The position numbers were made by a program, and so were the translations under genes. 64,000 nt of DNA from positions 4,336,001 to 4,400,000 of the forward strand of contig AP019701.1 in assembly GCA_006738865.1 (NCBI GenBank), given 5' to 3'. The stretch is from Allostella sp. ATCC 35155 (GTDB taxonomy: Bacteria; Pseudomonadota; Alphaproteobacteria; ATCC43930; Allostellaceae). Positions 7,830-15,866 of this stretch are shown here, in pieces (position 1 is the first letter of the stretch; each line of letters starts with the position of its first letter). A model generated the notes under the pieces. The model saw nothing but the letters and a program-made list of their open reading frames with translations. It searched no databases and had not been told where the DNA came from.

Positions 7830-7866
7830 GGTGGCCGGTCCGTTCCTGCGCCTGGAGGGCAAGACT

Positions 7867-8304
7867 GTGCGCTACGCATATCGCTACGAAACCGAAACCG
7901 ACGAAGACGGCCGTATCCTCGTCACCTTCCCCGACGTGCCCGAGGCTGGCGACGACGGCGCAACCCTGGCAGAGGCCCTTACCGAGGCCGGCAAGTCGCT
8001 GGTCGTGGCCTTACAATACCGGATCAAGCAGCGGGAGCCGATCCCGGCACCGAGCCGGCCATCCCGCGGCCAGCGCACCGTTGCCCTGCCGGCGCTCGCC
8101 GCAGCCAAGCTGGCGCTCTACAGCGAGATGCTGGCCCGCGGGCTGAACACCGTCTCGCTGGCGGCGATGCTGGGCGGGGAGAGCGAGACGGAGGTTCGCC
8201 GCCTGCTCGACCTCGGGCACGCCTCCCGCATCCGCTACGTCGAAGCGGCGCTTGCCGCGCTGGGCAAGGAACTGGTCGTGGAGACGCGGGACCGGGCGGC
8301 ATAA
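7867..8304 (+). CDS. hicB: HicB-family antitoxin with C-terminal helix-turn-helix
   Basis: The protein begins (M)RYAYRYETETDEDGRI and LVTFPDVPEAGDDGATLAEAL, the partial RNase-H-like HicB fold, and ends with a helix-turn-helix region (NTVSLAAMLGGESETEVRRLLD). It should neutralise HicA and repress the operon. The GTG at 7867 is preferred because GGAGGG lies seven bases upstream and because HicB proteins start right at this strand; an upstream GTG at 7831 would add twelve residues. It is 145 residues long, normal for DNA-binding HicB, and is followed by a strong terminator. Confidence 0.87.
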   Translation: MRYAYRYETETDEDGRILVTFPDVPEAGDDGATLAEALTEAGKSLVVALQYRIKQREPIPAPSRPSRGQRTVALPALAAAKLALYSEMLARGLNTVSLAAMLGGESETEVRRLLDLGHASRIRYVEAALAALGKELVVETRDRAA

Positions 8305-8313
8305 GAAAGCAGA

Positions 8314-8337
8314 AAAGGCCCGACTGCTCGGGCCTTT
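8314..8337. terminator. Bidirectional rho-independent terminator
   Basis: A perfect ten-base-pair hairpin, AAAGGCCCGA-CTGC-TCGGGCCTTT, begins ten bases after the hicB stop. The A and T runs at each foot let it work in both directions: for hicAB on the plus strand and for tRNA-Ser on the minus strand. Confidence 0.85.
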
Positions 8338-8364
8338 CTGAAACTTCTCTTACGCACGGGAAAT

Positions 8365-8454
<90 letters not shown>

Positions 8455-8513
8455 GCTTGCTCGAACGGCCGCAGGTGATTACGGGGTCGGGCGGCGGAAT
8501 GCAAGCCAAACCG

Positions 8514-8927
8514 TCACGGCAGGCGGACGGTGAAGGCCTCCTCGGCCAGGAGGTTGCCGTCGCGGTCGAAGAGCTGCACGAAACCCGGGCCGAGCAGGGC
8601 CGGCATCAGGTCCCAGGTGCGCCAGTTCGGGCTGACGCCGGCGTAGAGGTCGCGGGTGCGCACCACCCGGCCGTTGCTGATCCAGCGCAGGGTGAAGGCC
8701 GGGCGGTCGGGGTCGACGCGGGCGCAGTCGAGCCGCAGGAAGGCGTGGACGCGGTCGTACTCGACGGTGAATTCGGTCGTCGGCTCCACCGGCTCGCGCT
8801 GGTAGATGCCCTTGGCGGTGCGGAACTCGCGGATGATGCAGTCGTTCTCGGCGCGCGCCGGCAGGGCGCCGACGACCAGCGCCGGCGCAAGCGCCAGGAC
8901 GAGAAGAAGGGCACGGCCGGTCGTCAT
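8514..8927 (-). CDS. Small secreted protein of unknown function
   Basis: A 137-residue protein starting at the ATG at 8927 with a clear signal peptide (TTGRALLLVLALAPALVVGALPARA, cleavage expected just after ARA). The mature 110-odd residues contain two cysteines (DCIIREF and LDCARV) that could form a disulfide, and end FVQLFDRDGNLLAEEAFTVRLP, suggesting an all-beta periplasmic domain. I do not recognise the family. A TTG twelve bases upstream is an alternative start. It sits alone between tRNA-Ser and an amidase on the same strand. Confidence 0.7.
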   Translation of the reverse strand: MTTGRALLLVLALAPALVVGALPARAENDCIIREFRTAKGIYQREPVEPTTEFTVEYDRVHAFLRLDCARVDPDRPAFTLRWISNGRVVRTRDLYAGVSPNWRTWDLMPALLGPGFVQLFDRDGNLLAEEAFTVRLP

Positions 8928-9063
8928 TCGCGGGGCCAACCGTTACCGCAAGCGCGGGCGGGCACCAAGGGCGCCCGCAAGGCCCCGTCACCGAGAGGCC
9001 ACGCCTGCGGCATTCCGGCAACGGCCGGCGGCCCAACCGTCGGGGCAGGCCCGCGATCTCAGC

Positions 9064-9107
9064 CTGGCAGGGTCTCCAGACCGGCAGGGTCTCTAGGCCG
9101 GCAGGGT
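9064..9107. repeat. 17-bp tandem repeat across the amidase stop codon
   Basis: Two full and one partial copy of a 17-bp unit lie head to tail: CTGGCAGGGTCTCCAGA (9064-9080), CCGGCAGGGTCTCTAGG (9081-9097) and CCGGCAGGGT (9098-9107). The amidase stop codon (9093-9095) and its last codons fall inside the repeat. Because 17 is not a multiple of three, a gain or loss of a unit would change the C-terminus. Confidence 0.7.
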
Positions 9108-10520
9108 GGGGCGCCGGTCGGCCCAGGGCCGCGCCCCCTCGAGCAGCTCGGCGAGGCGCAGCACGGCATAGTCGGAATGCCACGGGCCGACGATCTGGAA
9201 GCCCGTCGGCAGCCCGTCCGCGGCAAAGCCGCTGGGGATCGACATGGCCGGGTTGCCGGTCAGGTTGAAGGGGTACTGGTAGGCGGTCCAGCTCTGCCGG
9301 GTGATGCCGCATTCCCGGCCCGCCACCATGACCGGCTTGGTCGCGTCGAAATCCGCCTCTAGCGCGGTGCGCGCCGTGGTCGGCGAGACGATGAAGCGGT
9401 AGCGCTGGAAGAGCGCCTGCACCGCCTGGTAGAGCCGGGTGCGCGCCCGCTCGGCCCGGATGCGGTCGAGCAGGCTGTACTGCATGCCCCAGTCGGCGAA
9501 GGCGATCAGCGTCGGGTCGAGGCGGTTGCCCCAGCGCTCGCGCAGCGCCGCGACGGAGGCCGCGATGCCCGTCTGGTAGAGGATGCGCCCCTCGGGCTCG
9601 ATCCAGTCGATCGCGTCCGTCACCTCCTCCACCTCCGCGCCGAGGTCGCGGAGCGCGGCCAGCATGTCGAGCGTGCGCGCCTCGACCTCGGGATCGACGA
9701 CCGGGTTCGCCATCCGCGCGACATAGCCGATGCGCACGCCGTCGAGCCGCGCGCCCTGCAGGTCGGGCGGCAGCGGCGCCGGGCCGCCACCCATGCTCCA
9801 CGGGTCCCGCGGGTCGGGTCCGGCCATGACCGAGAACATGAGGCGGGCATCGGCCACCGTGCGCGTCATCGGGCCGATGAAGGACTGGTTGAGGAAGATG
9901 TCGGCCGCCGCCTCGTGCGGGATGGCGCCGCGCGTCGGCTTCAGCCCGGCGATGCCGGCCGAGGCCGACGGCCCGCGGATCGACCCTGCCCCGTCGGTAC
10001 CGACGGCGAGCGGCGCCAGGCCCGCCGCCACCGCCGCCGCCGCCCCGCCGCTGGAGCCGCCCGGGGTGTGCGCGACGTTCCAGGGGTTGCGGGTGATGCC
10101 GGTCAGCGGGCTGGTGGTGATGCCCTTGTGGCCGAACTCGGGCGTCGTCGTCTTGCCGACGATGACGGCGCCGGCGGCCCGCAGCCGCTGGACGGCGACG
10201 GCATCGGCACGGGCGACGTTGCCGGCATGGACGTGCGAGCCGTGGGTGGTGGCGACACCCGCGACGTCGACCAGGTCCTTGACCGAGACCGGAACGCCGT
10301 GCAGCGGCCCCAGTGGCCGGCCGGCGGCGACCGCCGCCTCGGCCTCGGCCGCCGCGGCCAGCGCCGTCTCGCGGGTGACCGCGACATAGGCGTTGATCGC
10401 CGGCTGCCAGCGGTCGATCGCATCGAGGACCGCCCCGACATAGGCGACGGGCGAGAGTTCGCCGCGACGGATCAGCGCCGCCGCGCGCGTGGCGGGCAGG
10501 AACAGCAGCTCTTCGGACAT
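9093..10520 (-). CDS. Amidase-signature enzyme
   Basis: A 475-residue enzyme of the amidase signature family with all parts of the Ser-cisSer-Lys triad: Lys81 in VSVKDLVDV, the GGSSGG loop at residues 154-159 and nucleophilic Ser180 in GTDGAGSIRGPSA. It hydrolyses an amide bond, releasing ammonia or an amine; specificity cannot be read. The ATG at 10520 precedes the usual N-terminal helix; the longer frame upstream is rejected for lack of similarity. It is divergent from a ketopantoate-reductase-like gene. The C-terminus ends in a short tandem repeat. Confidence 0.88.
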   Translation of the reverse strand: MSEELLFLPATRAAALIRRGELSPVAYVGAVLDAIDRWQPAINAYVAVTRETALAAAAEAEAAVAAGRPLGPLHGVPVSVKDLVDVAGVATTHGSHVHAGNVARADAVAVQRLRAAGAVIVGKTTTPEFGHKGITTSPLTGITRNPWNVAHTPGGSSGGAAAAVAAGLAPLAVGTDGAGSIRGPSASAGIAGLKPTRGAIPHEAAADIFLNQSFIGPMTRTVADARLMFSVMAGPDPRDPWSMGGGPAPLPPDLQGARLDGVRIGYVARMANPVVDPEVEARTLDMLAALRDLGAEVEEVTDAIDWIEPEGRILYQTGIAASVAALRERWGNRLDPTLIAFADWGMQYSLLDRIRAERARTRLYQAVQALFQRYRFIVSPTTARTALEADFDATKPVMVAGRECGITRQSWTAYQYPFNLTGNPAMSIPSGFAADGLPTGFQIVGPWHSDYAVLRLAELLEGARPWADRRPTLPA

Positions 10521-10689
10521 GGGTCGGGTCGGGCTCCGGAAGGACGTGGCCGGTGGAGCCGCCACGATGGCATGCGCCGCGCCGCCCGGCCAAGCACCGA
10601 TGGCGCCAGGCGCCGCGATCGGCGCTGGACGCGGGCCCGGCCCCTCCCCCATGCTCCGGCGGCGAATTCCAGGCGAGGGCAGCGGGCAG

Positions 10690-11619
10690 ATGCGGATCGT
10701 GGTGGTGGGAGCCGGCGGCGTCGGCGGCTATTTCGGTGGGTTGCTGGCGAAGGCCGGCCAGGACGTCACCTTCATCGCGCGCGGCGCCCATCTGGCCGCG
10801 ATGCTGGCCGACGGCCTCACCGTCGAGAGCGAGACGACCCCCTTCCATGTCGCAGAGGTCCGCGCGACCGAGGATCCGGCCGCGGCCGGGACGGCCGACA
10901 TCGTCCTCTTCGCCGTCAAGCTCTACGACATGGAGGCGACGGCGCCGACGCTGAAGCCGCTGATCGGGCCGGAGACGGTGGTGGTGACGCTGCAGAACGG
11001 CATCGACGCGCCGGAGATCGTCGGCCGCGCCGTCGGGCCGCGCCACGTCGTCCCCGGCGTCGCCCGCATCTCCGCCGTCGTCGCCCGGCCGGGGGTGGTG
11101 CGCCACAACGGCCTCGTGCCCTCGATCGTCTTCGGCCCGGTCGATCCGGCCCAGGCCGCCCCTCTCCAGGCGCTGAAGGCCGCCTGCGACGCCTCCGCCC
11201 TGACGGCGGTGCTGACCGACGACCCGTGGCGCGCGGTGTGGGAGAAGTTCGTCTTCCTTGCCTCCATGAGCGGCCTCACGGCGCTGACCCGCCATGCCAT
11301 GGGCCCGATCCGCACCAACCCCGCGACCCGTGCGCTGTTGCGCGAATCGCTGGCCGAGACGGCCGCCGTGGCGGCCGCGCTCGGCGTGCGCCTGCCGGCG
11401 GACCTGCCGGAGCGCACGCTCGGATTCATGGATTCGCTGCCGCCCGGCGCCCGCGCCTCGATGCTGGAAGACCTGGAGCGGGGCCGCCGGCTGGAACTGC
11501 CCTGGCTGTCCGGCGCGGTCGCCCGGCTGGGTGCCGCCAACGGCGTCGCGACGCCGATCCACCGCACCATCGCCGCCGCGCTGGCGCTGCAGGTCGACGG
11601 CCAGCCCGTGAAGGGGTGA
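10690..11619 (+). CDS. 2-dehydropantoate 2-reductase-like oxidoreductase
   Basis: A 309-residue NADP-dependent reductase of the ApbA/PanE family: MRIVVVGAGGVGGYFGGLLAKAG gives the Rossmann motif, FAVKLYD and TLQNGID are typical family segments, Lys in VWEKFVFLASMSGLTAL is the expected catalytic lysine, and the C-terminal helical domain has the Asp-rich SMLEDLERGRRLE loop. PanE makes pantoate for coenzyme A, but many paralogues act on other 2-oxoacids, so I leave the gene unnamed. The ATG at 10690 is fixed by the Rossmann motif. It is followed 77 bp later by a molybdenum hydroxylase subunit. Confidence 0.86.
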   Translation: MRIVVVGAGGVGGYFGGLLAKAGQDVTFIARGAHLAAMLADGLTVESETTPFHVAEVRATEDPAAAGTADIVLFAVKLYDMEATAPTLKPLIGPETVVVTLQNGIDAPEIVGRAVGPRHVVPGVARISAVVARPGVVRHNGLVPSIVFGPVDPAQAAPLQALKAACDASALTAVLTDDPWRAVWEKFVFLASMSGLTALTRHAMGPIRTNPATRALLRESLAETAAVAAALGVRLPADLPERTLGFMDSLPPGARASMLEDLERGRRLELPWLSGAVARLGAANGVATPIHRTIAAALALQVDGQPVKG

Positions 11620-11696
11620 CAGGGGCGGGGTTTCTCGGGGACAATCGTTCCGATCCCGTCACCCTTTCCCTGCATCGAACGGAGCGGAGCCCCGCC

Positions 11697-14021
11697 ATGG
11701 AACAGTTCGGCATCGGCCAGCCCGTGCGCCGCAAGGAGGATGTCCGCTTCCTCACCGGCCAGGGCCGCTACACCGACGACATCAACCTGCCGGACCAGGC
11801 CTATGGCCATGTCCTGCGCTCGCCCCACGCGCATGCCCGCATCCTCGGCATCGACACCGCTGCCGCAGCGGCGGCGCCGGGCGTCGTCGCCGTCCTCAGC
11901 CATCGCGAGGCGGCCGCCGACGGGCTGCCCGGCCTGCCCTGCCATGTCGACGTGCCGGGCCGCGGCGGGGAGAAGATGTTCGCGCCGCTGCGCCCGGTGC
12001 TGGCCGACGGCACCGTGCGCTATGTCGGCGACCCGGTCGCCTTCGTCGTCGCCGAGACGGCCGAGCAGGCGCGCGACGCCGCCGAGCTGATCGCGGTCGA
12101 GTACGAGGCGCTGCCGGCCGTGGTCGACGCTCCGGCGGCGCTGGAGCCCGGCGCGCCGCTGCTCTGGCCCGAGCGCGGCAGCAACCTCTGCGTCCATTGG
12201 GAGAGCCATGACGGCACGGCGATGCGCGACGCCTTCGCGCGCGCCCACCGCACCGTGCGCTGCGAGCTCGTCAACAACCGCGTCGTCGGCAACCCGATGG
12301 AGCCGCGCGTGGCCATCGGCTCCTACGACCCGGCGACGGGGGTGCGCACCCTGCATTCGCCGACCCAGGGCGTCGTCAAGCTGTGGCAGGGCCTCGCCTC
12401 GATCGTCTTCGCCACGACGCCGGACAAGATCCGCGTCGTCTCGCCCGACGTCGGCGGCGGCTTCGGGCTGCGCGGCAAGCTCTTCCCCGAGACGGTGATG
12501 GTGGTCTGGGCCGCAACCCGCCTGGAACGCCCGGTCAAGTGGACCTCGGACCGCAGCGAGACCTTCCTCTCGGACCCGCACGGGCGCGATCATGTCACCG
12601 TCTGCGAAATGGCCTTCGACGAGGACGCCCGCATCCTCGCCATGCGGGCGGAGACCGCCGCCAATGTCGGCGCCTACCTGCTCGATTTCGGGCCGCGCAT
12701 CCCGACCGTGGCAGGCGCGCGCATCGCGGGCTCGGTCTACGACGTGCCGGCCATGCAGCTGTCGGTCAGGGTGACCTTCACCAACACCGTGCCGACCGAC
12801 GCCTATCGCGGCGCCGGCCGGCCGGAGATCTGCTACCAGATGGAGCGGCTGCTCGACCTCGGCGCGGCCGAGTTCGGCATCGGCCGCGACGAGATCCGGC
12901 GGCGCAACTTCATCCGCCCCGACCAGCTGCCGTACAAGAACCAGGTCGGGATGGTGATCGATTCCGGCCTCTTCGCCGAGACCATGGACCTGGCGCTGGC
13001 CAAGGCCGACTGGGCCGGCTTCGCCGCGCGGCGCGCCACCCGCCGCGACGGCAAGCTGCGCGGCATCGGCCTTGGCTATTATGTCGAGGCGTCGGGCGGC
13101 CAGCCGCTGGAGGAGGCGCGCGTGCGCTTCGAGGCGGACGGCCGCGTCTCCCTCGTCGTCGGCACCTTCAGCCACGGCCAGGGCCACGAGACCGCCTTCG
13201 CCCAGATCCTGGCCGAGCGGCTCGGCGTGCCCTTCGACCACATCGACCTGCGCCAGGGCGATTCCGACTTCGTGAAGTTCGGCAACGGCACCGGCGGGTC
13301 GCGCTCGTCCCAGATGGGTGGGGTCGCGACCGCGCGCGCCGCCCAGCAGGTGATCGACAAGGCCCGGCGCATCGCCGCCCACCGGCTGGAGGCCGCCGAG
13401 GCCGACATCGAGTTCCGCGAAGGCGTCTTCGGTGTGCCGGGCACGGACCTGCGCATCGCGATCGACGCGGTCGCGCGCATCGCCCGCGACCCGGCCAGCC
13501 TGCCGGAGGGGATGGAGCCCGGCCTCGACGAGACCTGCCGCTACCAGCGCCCGACCGAGTGCAACTTCCCCAATGGCGCCCATATCGCCGAGATCGCGCT
13601 CGATCCGGACACCGGCATCGTCGAGGTCGAGCGCTATGTCTGCGTCGACGATTGCGGCGTGCTGATCAACCCGATGCTGGTACGCGGGCAGGTGCATGGC
13701 GCGGTCGCCCAGGGCCTGGGGCAGGCGATCCTGGAGCGCACCGTCTACGACCGCGATTCCGGGCAACTCGTGTCCGGCTCGTTCATGGACTACGCGATGC
13801 CGCGCGCGGCCGACATGCCCGACCTCGAGATCGACTTCCACGTCGTGCCGAACCCCAGCAACGACCTCGGCGTCAAGGGCGCGGGCGAGGGCGGCTCGTG
13901 CGGTGCGCCGCCGGCCATCGTCAGCGCCGTCTGCGACGCGCTCGGCATCGCCCATATCGACATGCCGCTGACGCCCGAGGCCGTGTGGCGCACCGTGCGG
14001 GCGCGCCGGGCGGCCGCATAG
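11697..14021 (+). CDS. Xanthine-dehydrogenase-family molybdopterin-binding subunit (CoxL form-II-like)
   Basis: A 774-residue large subunit of the molybdenum hydroxylases. It begins IGQPVRRKEDVRFLTGQGRYTDDI, has the GGGFGLRGK cofactor loop, the active-site loop AYRGAGRPE (about residues 369-377) that marks aldehyde-oxidase-type rather than true CO-dehydrogenase enzymes (AYRCSFR), and the catalytic glutamate in VKGAGEGGSCGAP (Glu731). It should hydroxylate an aldehyde or N-heterocycle. GGAGCGGAG lies just upstream of the ATG. The small 2Fe-2S and FAD subunits that normally sit beside it are absent here, so it needs partners encoded elsewhere. Confidence 0.9.
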   Translation: MEQFGIGQPVRRKEDVRFLTGQGRYTDDINLPDQAYGHVLRSPHAHARILGIDTAAAAAAPGVVAVLSHREAAADGLPGLPCHVDVPGRGGEKMFAPLRPVLADGTVRYVGDPVAFVVAETAEQARDAAELIAVEYEALPAVVDAPAALEPGAPLLWPERGSNLCVHWESHDGTAMRDAFARAHRTVRCELVNNRVVGNPMEPRVAIGSYDPATGVRTLHSPTQGVVKLWQGLASIVFATTPDKIRVVSPDVGGGFGLRGKLFPETVMVVWAATRLERPVKWTSDRSETFLSDPHGRDHVTVCEMAFDEDARILAMRAETAANVGAYLLDFGPRIPTVAGARIAGSVYDVPAMQLSVRVTFTNTVPTDAYRGAGRPEICYQMERLLDLGAAEFGIGRDEIRRRNFIRPDQLPYKNQVGMVIDSGLFAETMDLALAKADWAGFAARRATRRDGKLRGIGLGYYVEASGGQPLEEARVRFEADGRVSLVVGTFSHGQGHETAFAQILAERLGVPFDHIDLRQGDSDFVKFGNGTGGSRSSQMGGVATARAAQQVIDKARRIAAHRLEAAEADIEFREGVFGVPGTDLRIAIDAVARIARDPASLPEGMEPGLDETCRYQRPTECNFPNGAHIAEIALDPDTGIVEVERYVCVDDCGVLINPMLVRGQVHGAVAQGLGQAILERTVYDRDSGQLVSGSFMDYAMPRAADMPDLEIDFHVVPNPSNDLGVKGAGEGGSCGAPPAIVSAVCDALGIAHIDMPLTPEAVWRTVRARRAAA

Positions 14022-14096
14022 GCCGGCGGCGGGGGAACCTCCGTCCCTCGCGCACCGTTCGTCCTCCCGGGGGCGCAACCAACGCGAAGGGGAAGC

Positions 14097-14609
14097 ATGG
14101 CCACCCCCATTCTGCGGGAACGACGGTTCCTGGCGGCGGACGAGTTCGATCGCGTCCGCCGCACCCACTATCCGGCGATCCGCGACCTGTCGCCGGCCGA
14201 GGTGGGAGACCTCCGCCGCCAGATCCGCGACATGCGCGACAAGGCGCGCGACACCACCCGCCGCCAGCGCCGCGAGATGCGCGGCAAACAGGAGGCGCGC
14301 GGCGCCCGTCCCGCCGGCGACCATACCGGCACCTCGATCAAGGCAGAGCTGTTCGCGGGCGCCCTGAAGCGCCTCAACCGCATCGCGACCCGCCATCGCG
14401 CCGCCGAGAGCCAGGCGGAGATCGCCCAGCGGGCGCTGCGGCTGAAGCAGGCGGATACCTCCCGTCACCATCCCGGCGCCGGCCGGACGGCCGACGGCGG
14501 GATGTCGCCGGTGCCGAGCCGTGCGCCGACCGTGGCGGCCGACCCGCGGGAGGTGGGGCGGGTCAGCCAGTTCGTTCGTGACGCCCAGGCGCAGCGCGAC
14601 AGCCGCTGA
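14097..14609 (+). CDS. Conserved-looking hypothetical protein, highly basic and helical
   Basis: A 170-residue, very arginine-rich protein. The N-terminal 70 residues look like a helical coiled region (SPAEVGDLRRQIRDMRDKARDTTRRQRREMRG), followed by AELFAGALKRLNRIATRHRAAES and a low-complexity tail. I have the impression of a recurring alphaproteobacterial hypothetical of this kind but cannot name it. GAAGGGGAAG precedes the ATG. The charge suggests nucleic-acid binding, which is only a guess. It is convergent with the next gene, separated by a hairpin. Confidence 0.65.
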   Translation: MATPILRERRFLAADEFDRVRRTHYPAIRDLSPAEVGDLRRQIRDMRDKARDTTRRQRREMRGKQEARGARPAGDHTGTSIKAELFAGALKRLNRIATRHRAAESQAEIAQRALRLKQADTSRHHPGAGRTADGGMSPVPSRAPTVAADPREVGRVSQFVRDAQAQRDSR

Positions 14610-14618
14610 CCGGCGACA

Positions 14619-14659
14619 GCGGCCGCGGGGGGCGCCAGCTATCCGCGCCCCGCGGCCGC
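14619..14659. terminator. Hairpin between convergent genes
   Basis: Perfect 12-bp arms GCGGCCGCGGGG (14619-14630) and CCCCGCGGCCGC (14648-14659) enclose a 17-base loop between two convergent genes, covering the last codons and stop of the minus-strand gene. There is no T run, so it may be a bidirectional transcription barrier or mRNA-stabilising stem rather than a classical terminator. Confidence 0.45.
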
Positions 14660-15820
14660 CTCCGACAGGACCTGCGCGAGGCCGGCCGCAACGACCTCGG
14701 CCTCGCCCTCGCGGAGGTTCTCCGCCCCCGCCCACAGGACATTGCCGGCGCGCGGCGCCAGGAAGATGCGCGGCTCGCCCGCCAGCAGGCGCTGCGACAG
14801 CTCGGCCGAGGAGACGCCCGCGAGCGGCCCCTCGAAGCCCATGATGAGGTAGGGCGCGCGCCCGTCGTTCGAGACGAGCATGCGCCGCGTCAGGCCGGGA
14901 ACACCTGCGACCGCCCGCTCGATCACCTGCAGCCGCTCGTGCCACTGCTGGCGTTCGGCCTCGTGGTCGCGCACGGCATAGTCGGAGAGCGCGGCGATCA
15001 GCCCGGCGATCTGCTCCTTGCCCACTTTGAAGCCGCGGCCGATGCCCATGTAGGGCGCCTCGGGATGGGGCCGGCCGGTGAGATCGGCATGGATGTCGGC
15101 GTCCTGGTGCTGGACCGCGATCGAGCGCAGCAGCGCCCGCCGGCAGGCGGTGAAGCCGCTGGCCGGCGGCCCGCCGATCGCCTTGCCGCCGCTGAACGAG
15201 ACCGCATCGGCGCCGGTCGCCACCAGGGCGCGCAGGTTGTCGGCCGGCGGCAGCGCCATCGAGCCGTCGACCACCACCCGCTTGCCCCGGTCATGGGCGA
15301 CCTTCACCACCGCGGCGAGGTCCGGCACGCCGGCCTGGTCGCGGTAGGGCAGCCCGGTCGCGTCGTAGAAGACGCAGGCGACCGCATCGTCGATCGCATC
15401 GGCCAGCGCGCCCAGCGGATCGGGCGCGGCGGCATCGACCAGCCGCAGCCGGGCGCCGGCCGCACGGATGGCGACGTCGTAGTAGCTGCGATGCTGGCGG
15501 AAGAGGACGCAGGTCGCCGGAACGCCCTCCGGATGCGGCAGCGCCCGCATGACGAGCGGATCCTCGCCGGCGATGCAGGCCGCGACCGCCAGCGTCGTCG
15601 CCGCGGCGGCGCCGGGCGTGGCATAGCCGGCTTCGGCCCCGGTCGCCTCGGCGATGACACGGCCCGCCGCCTCCTGCAGCTCGGCGAAGGGGACGTAGAC
15701 CTGGGACATCTCGTCCATCGCCGCCCGGACCGCCGCCGACGGGGCGGTGTTGCCCATGCGCGTCCAGGGCCCGGTCGCGTTGATGACCGGCCGAATGCCG
15801 AGCCGTTCCAGTTCCCCCAT
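14639..15820 (-). CDS. SelA-like / DgaE-like PLP-dependent lyase or transferase
   Basis: A 393-residue fold-type-I PLP enzyme. RPVINATGPWTRMGNTAPS is the typical SelA-like start, ATPGAAAATTLAVAACIAG the phosphate-binding region, VVVDGSMALPP holds the Asp that contacts the pyridine nitrogen, and SFSGGKAIGGPPASG carries the Schiff-base Lys213. Relatives include selenocysteine synthase and sugar-amino-acid ammonia-lyases; length is shorter than SelA and no tRNA role is expected. The ATG at 15820 has GGAGGGAG upstream, lying inside a palindrome. It follows a lysine-dehydrogenase-like gene in a probable two-gene operon facing an Lrp regulator, so an amino-acid breakdown step is likely. Confidence 0.82.
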   Translation of the reverse strand: MGELERLGIRPVINATGPWTRMGNTAPSAAVRAAMDEMSQVYVPFAELQEAAGRVIAEATGAEAGYATPGAAAATTLAVAACIAGEDPLVMRALPHPEGVPATCVLFRQHRSYYDVAIRAAGARLRLVDAAAPDPLGALADAIDDAVACVFYDATGLPYRDQAGVPDLAAVVKVAHDRGKRVVVDGSMALPPADNLRALVATGADAVSFSGGKAIGGPPASGFTACRRALLRSIAVQHQDADIHADLTGRPHPEAPYMGIGRGFKVGKEQIAGLIAALSDYAVRDHEAERQQWHERLQVIERAVAGVPGLTRRMLVSNDGRAPYLIMGFEGPLAGVSSAELSQRLLAGEPRIFLAPRAGNVLWAGAENLREGEAEVVAAGLAQVLSEAAAGRG

Positions 15821-15829
15821 CGTCCCACT

Positions 15830-15846
15830 CCCTCCAGTCTGGAGGG
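15830..15846 (-). promoter_or_regulatory. Perfect palindrome overlapping the ribosome site of the SelA-like gene
   Basis: CCCTCCAG-T-CTGGAGGG is a perfect inverted repeat with eight-base arms and a one-base centre. Its GGAGGG arm, on the minus strand, is the ribosome-binding sequence upstream of the ATG at 15820. As DNA it could be an operator; as RNA a one-base loop cannot form, so a hairpin would have to open the innermost pairs. Confidence 0.5.
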
Positions 15847-15866
15847 CAACCTACAGGCTTCCGGAC

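Noticed and set aside
7146-7862. 238-residue minus-strand frame across the hic region
   Set aside because: It lies opposite hicA and the antitoxin, has no recognisable domain and includes AT-rich promoter sequence read in an unlikely way.
8479-14945. Two minus-strand frames above 1000 residues (8479-11562 and 10923-14945)
   Set aside because: They overlap the amidase, PanE-like and CoxL-like genes in wrong frames and show no domains; the matching genes have complete active-site motifs.
14639-15820. Selenocysteine synthase (selA) proper
   Set aside because: The protein is about 70 residues shorter than SelA and there is no selB or tRNA-Sec nearby; only the fold and lysine motif are shared.
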